Shown: positions 43,105 to 53,200 of the stretch, piece after piece
Numbering within the stretch: the stretch's first letter is position 1
Layout of the letters: each line of letters begins with the position of its first letter
Assembly (NCBI RefSeq): GCF_018403325.1
Contig: NZ_BOSL01000001.1
Span: 62,001 to 126,000 of the forward strand
Direction: 5' to 3'
Length of the DNA: 64,000 nucleotides
Source of the DNA: Paenibacillus vini
GTDB taxonomy: Bacteria > Bacillota > Bacilli > Paenibacillales > Paenibacillaceae
Program-made: the position numbers and the translations under genes
Notes under the pieces: generated by a model
What the model was told of the DNA's origin: nothing
Databases searched by the model: none
What the model saw: the letters and a program-made list of their open reading frames with translations, nothing else

Positions 43105-45073
43105 TCAAGAATTAGAAGCGGCGGCAGACGGGTCGATCGGCAGGTTGTAATGTTCCCGCATCAGCTGGAAGTAGGTGTCCGGCCGCACGAATACGATGTT
43201 GCTGTTCGAGTTGTAGTGATCGACAACGTCCACGAAGTCCTGATAACCAACGTCCCACGGATTCGCCTGGATGCTTACGAACCTCGGCGAAGTGCCGTCC
43301 CAGCCTGCGACCGCATTGCCGATTTCGAGCTCCAGCGTTTCGTAAGAGTAGCAATAGGTGGCGTTTAGAGCCTGGCTTGGCAGTGAGTTACCGAATATCG
43401 TCACGTTGCCGCCTCCGCCGCCCTGTGCCGTCATACCGAGCAGTCCCGGGGCGTTGGCGGCGAAGCTTTCGCCTACGTTATTATTCGTCGGGCCGGTAAT
43501 CGTGTTCCAAATCGTCATGACCCGCAAGCCGGCGCGGTCCATATAATCACCTGACAGCGCCGTGTAATTGTCCAGGTAGGTCTGGTTCGACCAGTAGTTA
43601 GGGTAGGTATACCCGACGCCGCTTGGACCTGCGATCAACGCATCGTTCGCAGTGGCCGTATCATACAAGTGGTTCAGTACGCCGGGCATCGCGTCCAGCA
43701 TAGCCGGAGATACCGTCCAGCCGAGCGGAACAGCGCCACGGTTCGGCGAATCCCATATCTTCTTAAACCGGTGCTCCAAATACTGCAAATTATCGCCGTC
43801 GCTCAAAATGAGAGAAACATAAATTTTGTCCTCAAGCGGTGGTTTGTTCGGCACGGGTTTGACATTCACGGTCCGCGGGGTGCCGCCGAATACGGTCAGA
43901 TTGGACGAGAAGTCGCTTGCGATGGTGGACACGCCGTATTCCGAAGCCGTGCCAACGCCAACCGGTTCGTCCGGCCACCATCCCATGTAAACGCCGCTGC
44001 CATAGGGCATGTCGGCAAAGAAATCGCGCAGCAGAGCGTCCTCGGCCGGGACGGCCGGATTCAGCCAGATAACGGCCGTCCCTGTGGCCATCGCATAATC
44101 GCGCAGAAATCCTTTGAGCTCCGGCCTGAGTCCAACGATCATCCGGTGCGGCAGCGTCGGCCAGTAATTATCATAAAGATCTTGGTACACTTCCAGCTTG
44201 TTCGCATAGTCGCCGCGCAGATCGTCCAGTATAGGCAAATTGTACGGCGCGGACGTCAGCTTGTTCACCAGACTTGGCGGCGCCACGATACCGTCGTTAA
44301 GCGAGGCGATCGTCGTAGCCAGGTTGATAGTATCCGGTACAGCGTCGTCATAGACGACGATCCCATCGATTTCGCTCGCATATTTGGACAACAGCGTCCA
44401 GTTGTCCGATACATCTGCGTAGCCGAGTCCGAGCGAGTTCAGCCAGTTGTACTTGCCTTCTTCATTTTTGACGGGATTGTCATGTGTGTAGATTCGAGGC
44501 TGTGTCCGGTTGACGAGTCCCTTCAGCGTGGTGAACAGCACTTCCTCGTCCTCGCGCGACTCTGTTAAGGAGCCAACCTTGTCGACTTTGGTGTATGCGG
44601 CACCGTACCAGTATACTCGGAACTCCAGCTCATGCCCGACTGCCGGATTTGTAAACGGCAAGTAGAAGCGTTCGTAGTTGGACGTGTAGCTCCAATCCTG
44701 CCGGTGGATATCCCGCGATGCCAATACCTGCCCGGTCGTGTTATCCCGAACGTCGACGGTGACTATAAGGTTGTTGTCGGCCGTGTTGTTGTCGATAATC
44801 ATGTCAAAAAAAGCCGTATGCTCGCCTGCAGGAATGTCTGTGGTGTAAGGGCCATAGACCATGTGCCGCTGCGGCTCGTCGATGGACGTCTGAGCAAGCC
44901 AGCCGTTCCCGTCCGGCCGGCGCCGAGAACGACGGCAGCAACTGGCCGGAAGGCCAGTTAATCCCGGATGCTTCCGCCTTGGGCAGCCAAACCGAAGGCA
45001 TTAGGGTGACCAGAAGCGCGACTGAGAGGCATGCCGCCGGCCATTTTCTCCTCCAACTCTTGTACTTGTTCAT
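43105..45073 (-). pseudogene. Secreted GxGYxYP-domain putative glycoside hydrolase, frameshifted near 44914
   Basis: The start at 45073 (AAAGGAGGA upstream) encodes a signal peptide (SWRRKWPAACLSVALLVTLM, then EASGINWPSGQLLPSFSAP). The frame then shifts near 44912-44917; the correct frame continues DGNGWLAQTSIDEPQRHMVY to the stop. One extra base in a GCCGGAC stretch explains it. The large part contains the diagnostic GVGYTYP, plus SLILSDGDNLQYLEHRF. The family is found with glycan-degrading genes, and an operator candidate precedes it, so it belonged to the mannoside regulon. A sequencing error or a recent mutation are both possible; translation from an internal start would lose secretion. 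Confidence 0.8.
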
Positions 45074-45156
45074 TCTTTTCCTCCTTTGAATGAAAGAATT
45101 GACAAGCTGTCATTCCAAACCGATATAGCTTATTCGGTTCATAAATAATATATATT

Positions 45157-45174
45157 ATATATTTGATATATTGT
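45157..45174. promoter_or_regulatory. AT-palindrome operator candidate 4
   Basis: The stretch TATATATTTGATATATTG contains ATATATTTGATATAT, matching candidates 1-3. It lies about 85 nt before the GxGYxYP start codon on the minus strand. The rest of 45074-45439 holds no gene. Confidence 0.5.
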
Positions 45175-45439
45175 ATAGTTCTTTCTGAGCATTTGTCTCT
45201 GCCGACAGCGACTTGGGTCCCAGCAAAGCGCAGATTGTTTTTACTAAATGAGGCTTGCTATGACGCGCTGTCTTTGTTATACATATCATCACAGAGTTGG
45301 AATTTATATAAATATATCTCAACGAAAGAAGGGACTCATTATGATTCCTTTAACTTTGTCCGAATTCGTTGGATATACGGCTAACTATTAGATTAGCGAA
45401 TTAAAGAGGCAATAAAGTCTCATCATGGGAGGAAAGACC

Positions 45440-46378
45440 ATGCATTTAAAGAAACACCGCAAAGTTATGTTCACCCTCACTATACTCTATACCGTATTTA
45501 TTCTTTACTTTTTGTTCTTCGCTTTTGGCAGAGCGGGTAAGGCCGATCAAATCTCCGAGTACACGTTCATGTTTCTACCGGACGGTTTTTTTAGGCTGCC
45601 GGATTTATCCGATCTTCTGCACCCTACGGTGATGGATTTGGTGGGTTTTGGGAATGTCGCAGCCTTCATTCCTTTCGGTATACTCATTCCGTTGCTATAT
45701 CGGATGAGCTTTGTTCGTTTTATGACGTTGTTTATCCTATCCATTCTCGTGCTGGAGACCATACAGGCATTCACCTTGCTCGGGAGCTTCGACATAAATG
45801 ATGTCATCCAGAACTCAACGGGCGCGGCCATCGGATTCGGTGCGTACAAATTGGGCTTTCGTACTAAGAATGACTTGAGAAATATTGCTGTTACGGTCCT
45901 ATCCGGCATTGTCTTGATGATTGGGGTATGGGGAGTCTTTGGAGTCCTTGATCAAGTGTTCACGAAGGAAATGGGCCCTTTTGTGGCGATCCACGAATGG
46001 GAGGATGGCACCGGGGTTCCAATAACAGGAACCGAGCTGGCCCCGCTGAAGATTGGGGGTGAAGAGGTACAACCTCAATATAATGTGTACCGAAGTGAAG
46101 GTAAAAACAAAGAAACACTCACGTATAAGCTAGGCAATAAGAAGGAGTTGTATCTTTACTTTAATTATGGCATTCCGGATCATCTGGAATCCCAGGGCAG
46201 CATTAAAGTTACCGTCGATGGGCAGGAGATGTTGTCCGCATCTGCCGAAGCCGGGCGACATGAGCAGGGTATGGGCTCTATTTTAATCGAGCAGGGAAAC
46301 GAGCTTACAATAACTATTGAGGGGGATGAAGCCCTATGGGATGTGGGATATAGAGAGATGTTATATTCTTGGGAATAA
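45440..46378 (+). CDS. VanZ family membrane protein
   Basis: 312 aa. The N-terminal VanZ domain (about 10-160) has several membrane helices with the conserved NVAAFIPFGIL and LGSFDINDVIQNSTGAAIG; the C-terminal 150 residues form a soluble, probably extracellular domain. VanZ of Tn1546 gives low-level teicoplanin resistance, but most chromosomal members have no known role. The ATG at 45440 is chosen over 45425 because GGGAGGAAAG lies between them. Confidence 0.88.
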   Translation: MHLKKHRKVMFTLTILYTVFILYFLFFAFGRAGKADQISEYTFMFLPDGFFRLPDLSDLLHPTVMDLVGFGNVAAFIPFGILIPLLYRMSFVRFMTLFILSILVLETIQAFTLLGSFDINDVIQNSTGAAIGFGAYKLGFRTKNDLRNIAVTVLSGIVLMIGVWGVFGVLDQVFTKEMGPFVAIHEWEDGTGVPITGTELAPLKIGGEEVQPQYNVYRSEGKNKETLTYKLGNKKELYLYFNYGIPDHLESQGSIKVTVDGQEMLSASAEAGRHEQGMGSILIEQGNELTITIEGDEALWDVGYREMLYSWE

Positions 46379-46400
46379 GCATTAGGAGAGGAGGCTTGTG

Positions 46401-46814
46401 ATGAGAGTGAAATTAGAAGGGATTACGATTTTGGCGCTGGATGTACCTGGATTAACGAGCTTTTATCGTGATGTGCTGGGGTTCAAGGTGATAGTAACCG
46501 AAGAGAATTACACGGAATTTGAAAATGATGGCGTTCGTCTGGCTATTTTTTCGGCACCCTTAATGGCGGATAACACAAACGATCATCCTTCTTATGCAGA
46601 AGAGCGGAAAGGGCAGTCTTTTGAGCTTAATTTTGAATGTGATACTCCTAAGGATGTCTACGTGATGTATGATGAGTTGATTTCAAAAGGAGCGATAGGG
46701 ATCACTGCGCCGAAAGTCATGTCCTGGGGGCATACTACGGGCTTCTTTGCAGACCCTGAAGGCAACATTCATTCTCTCTTCGCGGTTAACCCTGTTACGT
46801 CGGGGGATGCCTAG
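46401..46814 (+). CDS. VOC (glyoxalase/bleomycin-resistance fold) protein
   Basis: 137 aa with the paired beta-alpha-beta-beta-beta units. LEGITILALDVPGLTSFYRDVLGF and the C-terminal FFADPEGNIHSLFAV are typical. No substrate can be assigned. AGAGGAGG precedes the ATG. It lies 22 nt after the VanZ gene and 36 nt before a MerR gene, so the three may be one operon. It resembles the VOC gene at 60514 only at family level. Confidence 0.85.
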   Translation: MRVKLEGITILALDVPGLTSFYRDVLGFKVIVTEENYTEFENDGVRLAIFSAPLMADNTNDHPSYAEERKGQSFELNFECDTPKDVYVMYDELISKGAIGITAPKVMSWGHTTGFFADPEGNIHSLFAVNPVTSGDA

Positions 46815-46850
46815 GGAAAAGACTTCAATCGGAGAGGAGCGGCGGCCGCG

Positions 46851-47678
46851 ATGCTGAAGATTGGGGAGTTCGCAAAGCTGAGTGGCGTTTCAATTAAGAC
46901 TTTGCGTTATTACGACAAGATTGGGCTGGTGCGACCGGACGTCGTAGACATAAACAATGGTTATCGCTTTTACTCCGAAGCACAGTTGCTGACCATAAAG
47001 AGAATCCATATTTTTAAAGAGCAAGGCTTTACGCTGGATCAAATCTCGACGTTTCTGAAGGAGGATATTTCGGAAGAAGGCGTGAGGAGTCTGGTGGCGC
47101 AAAAGCAAGCTGAACTCCGCCGCCTCATTCGGGAGTCGGAGAATCAACTAAATGCCATTAATGAAAGGCTTGATCGAGCCAAAGCATTTGCAGCTGCCCA
47201 TGAAAAGGAATATCCGATTGCCTTGCGCAAGGTAAATCCGATGTTAGTTGCTTCGATACGCGCGATTGTTCCGATGTCGAGACTTTGCGTGCTGCTGGAT
47301 GAGGTTATCCAATACGTTCGCGCCTACGGCGAGACGCAGGCAAGTAAGTCTATTGTTATCAAACACGGTAACGCAATAGACGATCAAGTGGATCTGGAAG
47401 TGGCATTACCGATATCGACGAATATGATACCGAGCAGCGATCGCGTTAGAATTAATGTTTTGCCAGGTCATACGTCCGCGGCATCCTTAGTACATCGCTG
47501 TGATCCTTACGACCATTCGTGTCTGGCTGTCGAGTCTCTATCGGCATGGATCGAAGCAAATGGATACTCGCGAGTTGAGGGGGAGCCGATTCGAGAAGTG
47601 TATATGACTCCCGATGAAGATATTTACGGCAGGATGCGTCTGGCGGAACTACTCATTCCGGTATCGCGATCCGTATAG
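46851..47678 (+). CDS. MerR family regulator with GyrI-like effector domain
   Basis: 275 aa. A MerR HTH (MLKIGEFAKLSGVSIKTLRY, then YDKIGLVRPDVV) and coiled coil (about 75-120) are followed by a GyrI-like small-molecule domain (about 125-275), the BmrR/BltR arrangement of multidrug-sensing activators. GAGAGGAG precedes the ATG by 12 nt. Its target may be the VanZ/VOC genes upstream or the SDR gene downstream. The remnant at 13649 is a C-terminal relic of a similar protein. Confidence 0.87.
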   Translation: MLKIGEFAKLSGVSIKTLRYYDKIGLVRPDVVDINNGYRFYSEAQLLTIKRIHIFKEQGFTLDQISTFLKEDISEEGVRSLVAQKQAELRRLIRESENQLNAINERLDRAKAFAAAHEKEYPIALRKVNPMLVASIRAIVPMSRLCVLLDEVIQYVRAYGETQASKSIVIKHGNAIDDQVDLEVALPISTNMIPSSDRVRINVLPGHTSAASLVHRCDPYDHSCLAVESLSAWIEANGYSRVEGEPIREVYMTPDEDIYGRMRLAELLIPVSRSV

Positions 47679-47690
47679 ACAGCTTTTATT

Positions 47691-47724
47691 AGACTTCGCA
47701 TGTGTAAGCAGGCGGAGTCTTTTT
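47691..47724 (+). terminator. Terminator after the MerR gene
   Basis: AGACTTCGC and GCGGAGTCT form a 9-bp stem (one T-G pair) around a 12-nt loop, followed by TTTT. Confidence 0.7.
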
Positions 47725-47791
47725 GTCTCTTGACTCTCCCCTTAAGGGGAGGGTGCATAGTAAAAGCACAATCTATAAGGAGTGATCAGAT

Positions 47792-48556
47792 ATGAAGGGA
47801 TTAAGCGGAAAGACGGCATTAGTGACCGGGAGTAGTAGAGGAATTGGCAAAGGGATCGCACTAAGGCTCGCGGAGGAGGGGGCGCTGGTAGTTGTACATT
47901 ACGGCAATAACAGCGAAGCGGCCGCGAATGTCGTTCGTACCATTGAAGACAAGGGCGGTAGGGCAATCGCAGTAGGTGCGAATCTGAATTCCGTTGCCGG
48001 GGTGACCTCATTAATTCAATCGTTGAAGGAAGAGCTTCCCCGAGTCACCGGAGAAGATAAGTTCGATATTCTCATAAATAATGCCGGTATCGGAACTTCG
48101 AATACGTTGGAGGAAACAACGGAGGAGTCATTCGATGAAATATTTGCGGTGAATGTGAAGGCACCTTTTTTCCTTGTTCAACGAGCGTTACCCTTGCTTC
48201 GCGATGAGGGACGCATTATAAACATTTCTTCTGGCGTGACTCGAATCGCATTCCCTCACATCATGGCCTACAATCTTACCAAAGGAGCGATCAATACCTT
48301 CACGCTGCATCTTGCGCAATTATTAGGTCCGCGTCAAATTACGGTAAATGCGGTTCTTCCGGGGATTGTGGATACGGATGTTAACGCTCCTTGGCTCCAT
48401 ACTCCAGAAGGGCAGAAGCAAGCGAATGACATGTCTGCCCTTGGCCGAGTTGGACAGCCGTCTGACATCGCGGATGTGACGGCGTTTCTCGCCTCTTCGG
48501 ATAGCCGTTGGATAACGGGACAATTCATTGACGCAACCGGCGGTTCACATTTGTAA
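47792..48556 (+). CDS. SDR family oxidoreductase
   Basis: 254 aa classical SDR. NADP-binding TGSSRGIGKG (12-21), NNAGIG, the NISSGVTR serine, the catalytic pair in MAYNLTKGA (Tyr, Lys) and C-terminal ITGQFIDATGGSHL are visible. An insertion (LKEELPRVTGEDKF) before the NNAG strand is typical of a subgroup of FabG-like proteins. AAGGAG precedes the ATG. The substrate is unknown. Confidence 0.9.
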   Translation: MKGLSGKTALVTGSSRGIGKGIALRLAEEGALVVVHYGNNSEAAANVVRTIEDKGGRAIAVGANLNSVAGVTSLIQSLKEELPRVTGEDKFDILINNAGIGTSNTLEETTEESFDEIFAVNVKAPFFLVQRALPLLRDEGRIINISSGVTRIAFPHIMAYNLTKGAINTFTLHLAQLLGPRQITVNAVLPGIVDTDVNAPWLHTPEGQKQANDMSALGRVGQPSDIADVTAFLASSDSRWITGQFIDATGGSHL

Positions 48557-48607
48557 GTTCTACGGGGCGCTCAATCGGGTAAATCCGCCAACGTACCGAA
48601 CGGCAAC

Positions 48608-48640
48608 AAAAAGGATGTCTTGGTTTAAGACACCCTTTTT
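48608..48640. terminator. Bidirectional terminator between convergent genes
   Basis: AAAAAGG-TGTCTT and AAGACA-CCCTTTTT pair around TGGTTT-like loop bases, with an A-run on the left and T-run on the right; it can serve both the SDR and the F420-ligase-like gene. Confidence 0.75.
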
Positions 48641-48650
48641 GTTACTGATC

Positions 48651-49841
48651 TTATTTTGTATAGTTATCGAAGTAACCTTGGATATAGACCATAGGTGTTC
48701 CTTTATCCCCACTACCAGAAGTCAAATCAGACAATGATCCGATTAGGTCAGTTAATCTACGAGGTGTAGTACCTTGTGCTTCCATCGCTCCAACTAAGTC
48801 CTCGTTTTTATTCTGGATATATTCAGAAATAGCTTGTTTTAACTCTTCTCCACGAAGGTGCGAAAAGTTGTTATCTGCCAAATATTTTAATTTCACTTCG
48901 TTTGGCGTGCCATTAAGTCCTTGAGTGTAAGCAGGTGATACTACCGGGTCTGCAAGCTCCCAAATCTTCCCGACAGGATCTTTGAATGCCCCATCGCCAT
49001 ATACCATGACTTCAACGGTCTTACCTGTTAGTTCTTTGATTTTCGCCTGAATCCCATCAACGACGGGTTGGCAGTTGTTTGGAAATAACTTCACACTGTC
49101 TTCAGTTGCTTTATTTGATCCAAGTAGACCATAAGCTTCATTAAAGCCGCTGCCATTGATGGATTCTGAAAGAATATCATCGAGTCCATATACTTTTTCA
49201 GCACCGTTATTTGTTAAAATTCGTTTGGTTCTGAAACGTGAGTGAATATCACAAGTTAATACAGACTTTGTATAGTCTAAAATGGTTTTTGGATGGTTTG
49301 AAAAAATAACCTCGCAAGTTACTCCCTCAGCTTCAATCAGAGATTTATAATATTCGATGTAATCAACACCTGTAAATGTATGCTCTTTATAACCGAAATG
49401 CTCACGGAACTGAGCTTCTGTTAAAACATCCGTCCATGGATTTATGCCTTTAGCATCTAGTTCGTCGATGTCTACAAGGTGGTTCCCCACTTCATCCGAT
49501 GGATAGCTCAACATTAAGACTATACGTTTTGCCCCTTTTGCAATTCCCCGCAGGCAGTTTGCAAATCGATTCCGGCTAAGAATTGGGAAAATAACACCAA
49601 CGGTGTCATCACCGAATTTTTCTTGTATATCTGTTGCGATATCGTCAATGGACGCATAGTTTCCTTGTGCACGAGCGACAATGGATTCCGTTATGGTTAC
49701 AATGTCACGATCCTCAATCGAGAATCCTTCACTTTTTGCTGAATTTAATACCGTATCAACTACGATTTGTTCGATATGATCTCCTTGGTTGATGATTGGA
49801 CCGCGAAGCCCGCGTACTATGGTACCAACTGCTCTTGTCAA
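48651..49841 (-). CDS. Coenzyme F420-0:L-glutamate ligase-like protein
   Basis: About 396 aa, COG1478-like. Visible features are the opening RAVGTIVRGLRGPIINQGD, FSIEDRDIVTITESIVARAQ and the central VEVMVYGDGAFKDPVGKIWE. In archaea and actinobacteria the family (CofE/FbiB) adds gamma-glutamates to F420-0. Many firmicutes without F420 biosynthesis carry this longer form, and its role there is unknown. The TTG at 49841 is preferred because AGAGGAG lies 8 nt upstream; an ATG at 49868 lacks a ribosome binding site. No other F420 gene is nearby. Confidence 0.75.
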   Translation of the reverse strand: MTRAVGTIVRGLRGPIINQGDHIEQIVVDTVLNSAKSEGFSIEDRDIVTITESIVARAQGNYASIDDIATDIQEKFGDDTVGVIFPILSRNRFANCLRGIAKGAKRIVLMLSYPSDEVGNHLVDIDELDAKGINPWTDVLTEAQFREHFGYKEHTFTGVDYIEYYKSLIEAEGVTCEVIFSNHPKTILDYTKSVLTCDIHSRFRTKRILTNNGAEKVYGLDDILSESINGSGFNEAYGLLGSNKATEDSVKLFPNNCQPVVDGIQAKIKELTGKTVEVMVYGDGAFKDPVGKIWELADPVVSPAYTQGLNGTPNEVKLKYLADNNFSHLRGEELKQAISEYIQNKNEDLVGAMEAQGTTPRRLTDLIGSLSDLTSGSGDKGTPMVYIQGYFDNYTK

Positions 49842-49963
49842 TATAATCGCTCCTCTAATCGAGTACATTTATATAAAAGTAATACCTAATATTCAAACAC
49901 TATAAGTTTACTATACCTTTATAGAATAATATAAGTGAAATAAATATTTGTTATATCCTGGTT

Positions 49964-50077
49964 TCCTCGGATGACATTGTTGATAAGTACGTGCAAAACG
50001 CTGAAAACGATCACTTGAGTAAGATTACCTTGAAAAACCTTGCTACTCATACCTCAGGACTTATTATCATTTCGTAA
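49964..50077 (+). pseudogene. Fragment of a serine beta-lactamase-like hydrolase
   Basis: 38 codons reading SSDDIVDKYVQNAENDHLSK followed by ITLKNLATHTSGL, then a stop. This is the D-x-V-x-K-Y ... LLTHTSGL block of class C beta-lactamase/DD-peptidase-like proteins. The catalytic SxxK part upstream and the rest downstream are missing. The remaining intergenic 150 nt before the next gene show nothing. Confidence 0.7.
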
Positions 50078-50228
50078 ATTAATAGTTTTGCTGATTGTAA
50101 AAATGTTGGACTCGGAAGATATGAGAGATTAAAATTTAAATAATAAATGGATATTCATATTTCCTGCCAAGGGAGAGTTAGTAGCCTTCAAACCATCTAT
50201 AACTTAAGCTGAGAATACAATTAGACAG

Positions 50229-53200
50229 GTGTGTATAATCATTAGCAGTGATAGAAAAGTAAAAGACTTTATAACGAGCCATCCCATAGAGCTGGAAAGT
50301 TTCATTGAACTCTCCATTATGTTGTCGGAAATGGTGCTCCGCGAACACCAGCAGAGTGCGTTGATTGGATGCTTAAGTCCCTTCAACGTCATTATTCAAT
50401 GTGAAGAAAAGAAAGCATACATAACGGAGATCGGAGAAGGGCATCCGGCTTACAGGTCTCCCGAACAATCGGGTCGGATCCATGGCGTACCGGATGAACG
50501 AAGTGATTTCTACGCATTAGGTGTCGTTCTCTATGAACTGCTGTCCGGCCAATTGCCTTTTCTCCCTGAAAGCGGCGAAGACTGGAGCTCTGCGCATATT
50601 CGCAGAACGCCGCGGCCTCTGTCCGAGACTCGGCCGGAAGAAGACGGACCGCTCCAGGCCATATTGATGAAGCTGCTGTCCAAATCTCCGGAAGACCGTT
50701 ACCAAACCGCATACGGGTTACTGGATGATCTGAAAAGATGTCAGGAAATGCTGAAAAGCAGTGGATGGCTCGCACCATTTGAAGTGGGTCGCTTAGACAA
50801 AATCCGTTCGCTGGGAGTATCCGATGCCTGGTACGGGCGAAGCGCCGCAGTAGAACGGATGGAAGCCGGGCTTGAGCAGGCTGCTCAAGGCAATAGCGTG
50901 TTTTTATGGGTGACGGGGCAGGAGGGAGTCGGCAAAACGGCGCTCGTTCGTAGACTTCAATTAAACGTCGTCCGGCGTGGCGGCAGTTTTGTAGAGGGGA
51001 AGGCAGAAGCCCTTCAGCAAGGTACACCTTATGAGCCGATTCTTCAAGCCATGCGGCAATGGGTGCATCAGTTGTGGAGCGAGCCGGCCAATATCATTTC
51101 ACAATTAAGGATGACGTTGCAGGCCAAGTTTGGACGAGCAGCGCAGGAGATTGTATCCTTTTTGCCCGAGGCAAAGCCGCTGTTCGGGGAGGCGGAGGCG
51201 TCGACAGCCCTCAACGACAAGAGGGGGTGGGAGTATTGGGAAGAGCGACTGCCGGAATTGATTCGTTGTATGGCCGAATGCAGCCCTCCGCTTGTCTTGT
51301 ATATTGATAACTTGGAATGGGCCGATCCCGGAACGCACACGGTGATTCGATCGCTTGTGCTGGAGCGCGTGCCCGGATTGTTCCTGATTGGAGCTTGCCG
51401 GACGGAAGAGGGGGGCGCTTCCGGATTCGTTGAACCAGACCTGGACCAAGCCCCGGGGGCTTCCTGGCTACCCGAGAGATGGGCTAGGAATCCTGAGGAA
51501 CAAGTAGCCCTTCTGCCGCTGACTTATGAAGACGTGAGCCAATATGTCTCCGATGCCTTGCATGAAAAGTCTGCCCGTATTCGTCTTCTGGCAAGGTCGG
51601 TTTACGATCAAACCGGAGGTAATCCCCGGGCCGTACGTCTCTTGCTGGAAAACTGGCTGCAAGAGAAAAGACTCGGCTTTGACGAAAAACGGCGTAAGTG
51701 GTCATGGGATCCGGAATTAACCCGGCAAATAGGCGACTTGAAAGCTAATCTTCGCCTGATGGAGACAAGCTTCAACAGGCTCCCGGACGATATGAAGGAG
51801 CTGCTGGTCATGGCTGCCGCGATGGGGCCGGTTTTTCGCTTATCGATTCTTGCAGAAGCGTGCGACATGTCGCCGGATGCCGCATCCGATAAGCTTCAAG
51901 AGGCGGAGGTGGAAGGTCTCATCTGTCGCGAGGATGAAGCGGAGCATGGGGACGGACAGGATAGATTCTACTTGTTCGTTCATGAGTCCATTCAACAAAT
52001 GGCTTATGGATTTGACTCGGGACGTAACGCGCATCGGCACCGTAAGCTAGGCCAACTGCTACAACGCCGTACTCCGGAATGGAGGGATGATCTGATCGTA
52101 ACGGCGATTGATCATTTGAATCTGGCCTCGTCGATTCTGCCGGAGCATGAGGCGCGTCAACTGGCTGAGCATAATCTTGAAGCGGGGAAGGAGGCATTGG
52201 CTGAAGGGCGGTATGCAAAAGGGAAAGAGTATGCGGAAAACGGGCTTCGTCTGTCAGCGGAGTTTGAGGCAGAAGAACTTCATGTTCAACTGCAGTTGAT
52301 TTTGGCATGGACGGAATACATGGGCGACCATCCCGAACGGGCGAGAGAGATATTGTCGGACTTGAACAAGAACAGCGGGTGGATGAGCCGAACGGAGCGT
52401 TCGCGCATATGGTCACCCTTAATTCAATTTCACGCGTTTGTAGACAACGAAAAGGCAATCGAATTCGGAAAAGAGGCTCTGGCGGCCTATGGATGGAAGC
52501 TCCGGGAGAAGAGTTCCCTGTTGTTCATCGCTAAGGAAGTCTTGCGGACAGGGATCCTGTTGTACCGAACACGTAATAAGCCTTATCAGCCGCCTGATCC
52601 TTCCGATCAGGAGTATGCTCAGTTAAGTCTGCTGTTGGTGCAGCTATTCTTTCCGCTGCTCATGCACGACTCGAGAGCGTTGTTTGAACTGTATGCGCGG
52701 TATATTCGTTACGGGCTCCGTAAAGGGGTAAACGAGTCACTGGCCGTCATGATCAGCGAATACGAACTGATCATGCAGAGGGTGCTTCCGAGCTATGCTC
52801 AAGCACCTTCGATTACCGAACGGGTGTTTAAGCAAATGGCCGATACCTCCAAGTTCAGAAATCAGCATTTGTCTACTTTTGTGGGTGGCATGTCCAAGCA
52901 ACTGGACAAGCCCTCGGAAGCGTCCGCCATGCTATACAAGTCGATGCGTCAAGGATTGGAAGCCGGGGAGAAGGATTTTGCCAACCTGGCTCTGATTACC
53001 TGTCTCGTGACCCATAACGGAGACCTGTATGCTTTGAAGGAGTTGCTGCATTACTTTGAGGAGAATATGCGTCAGAACGCCAACGACACGACGATGCAGA
53101 CGGTGCGGATCGCAGGGAGCTATCTACAGGCGCTGCAAGACGGTTCCCGGATAGAGAGCTTCATCGCTACTGCGCAGACTCCGTCCAGTATCGACTTGGA

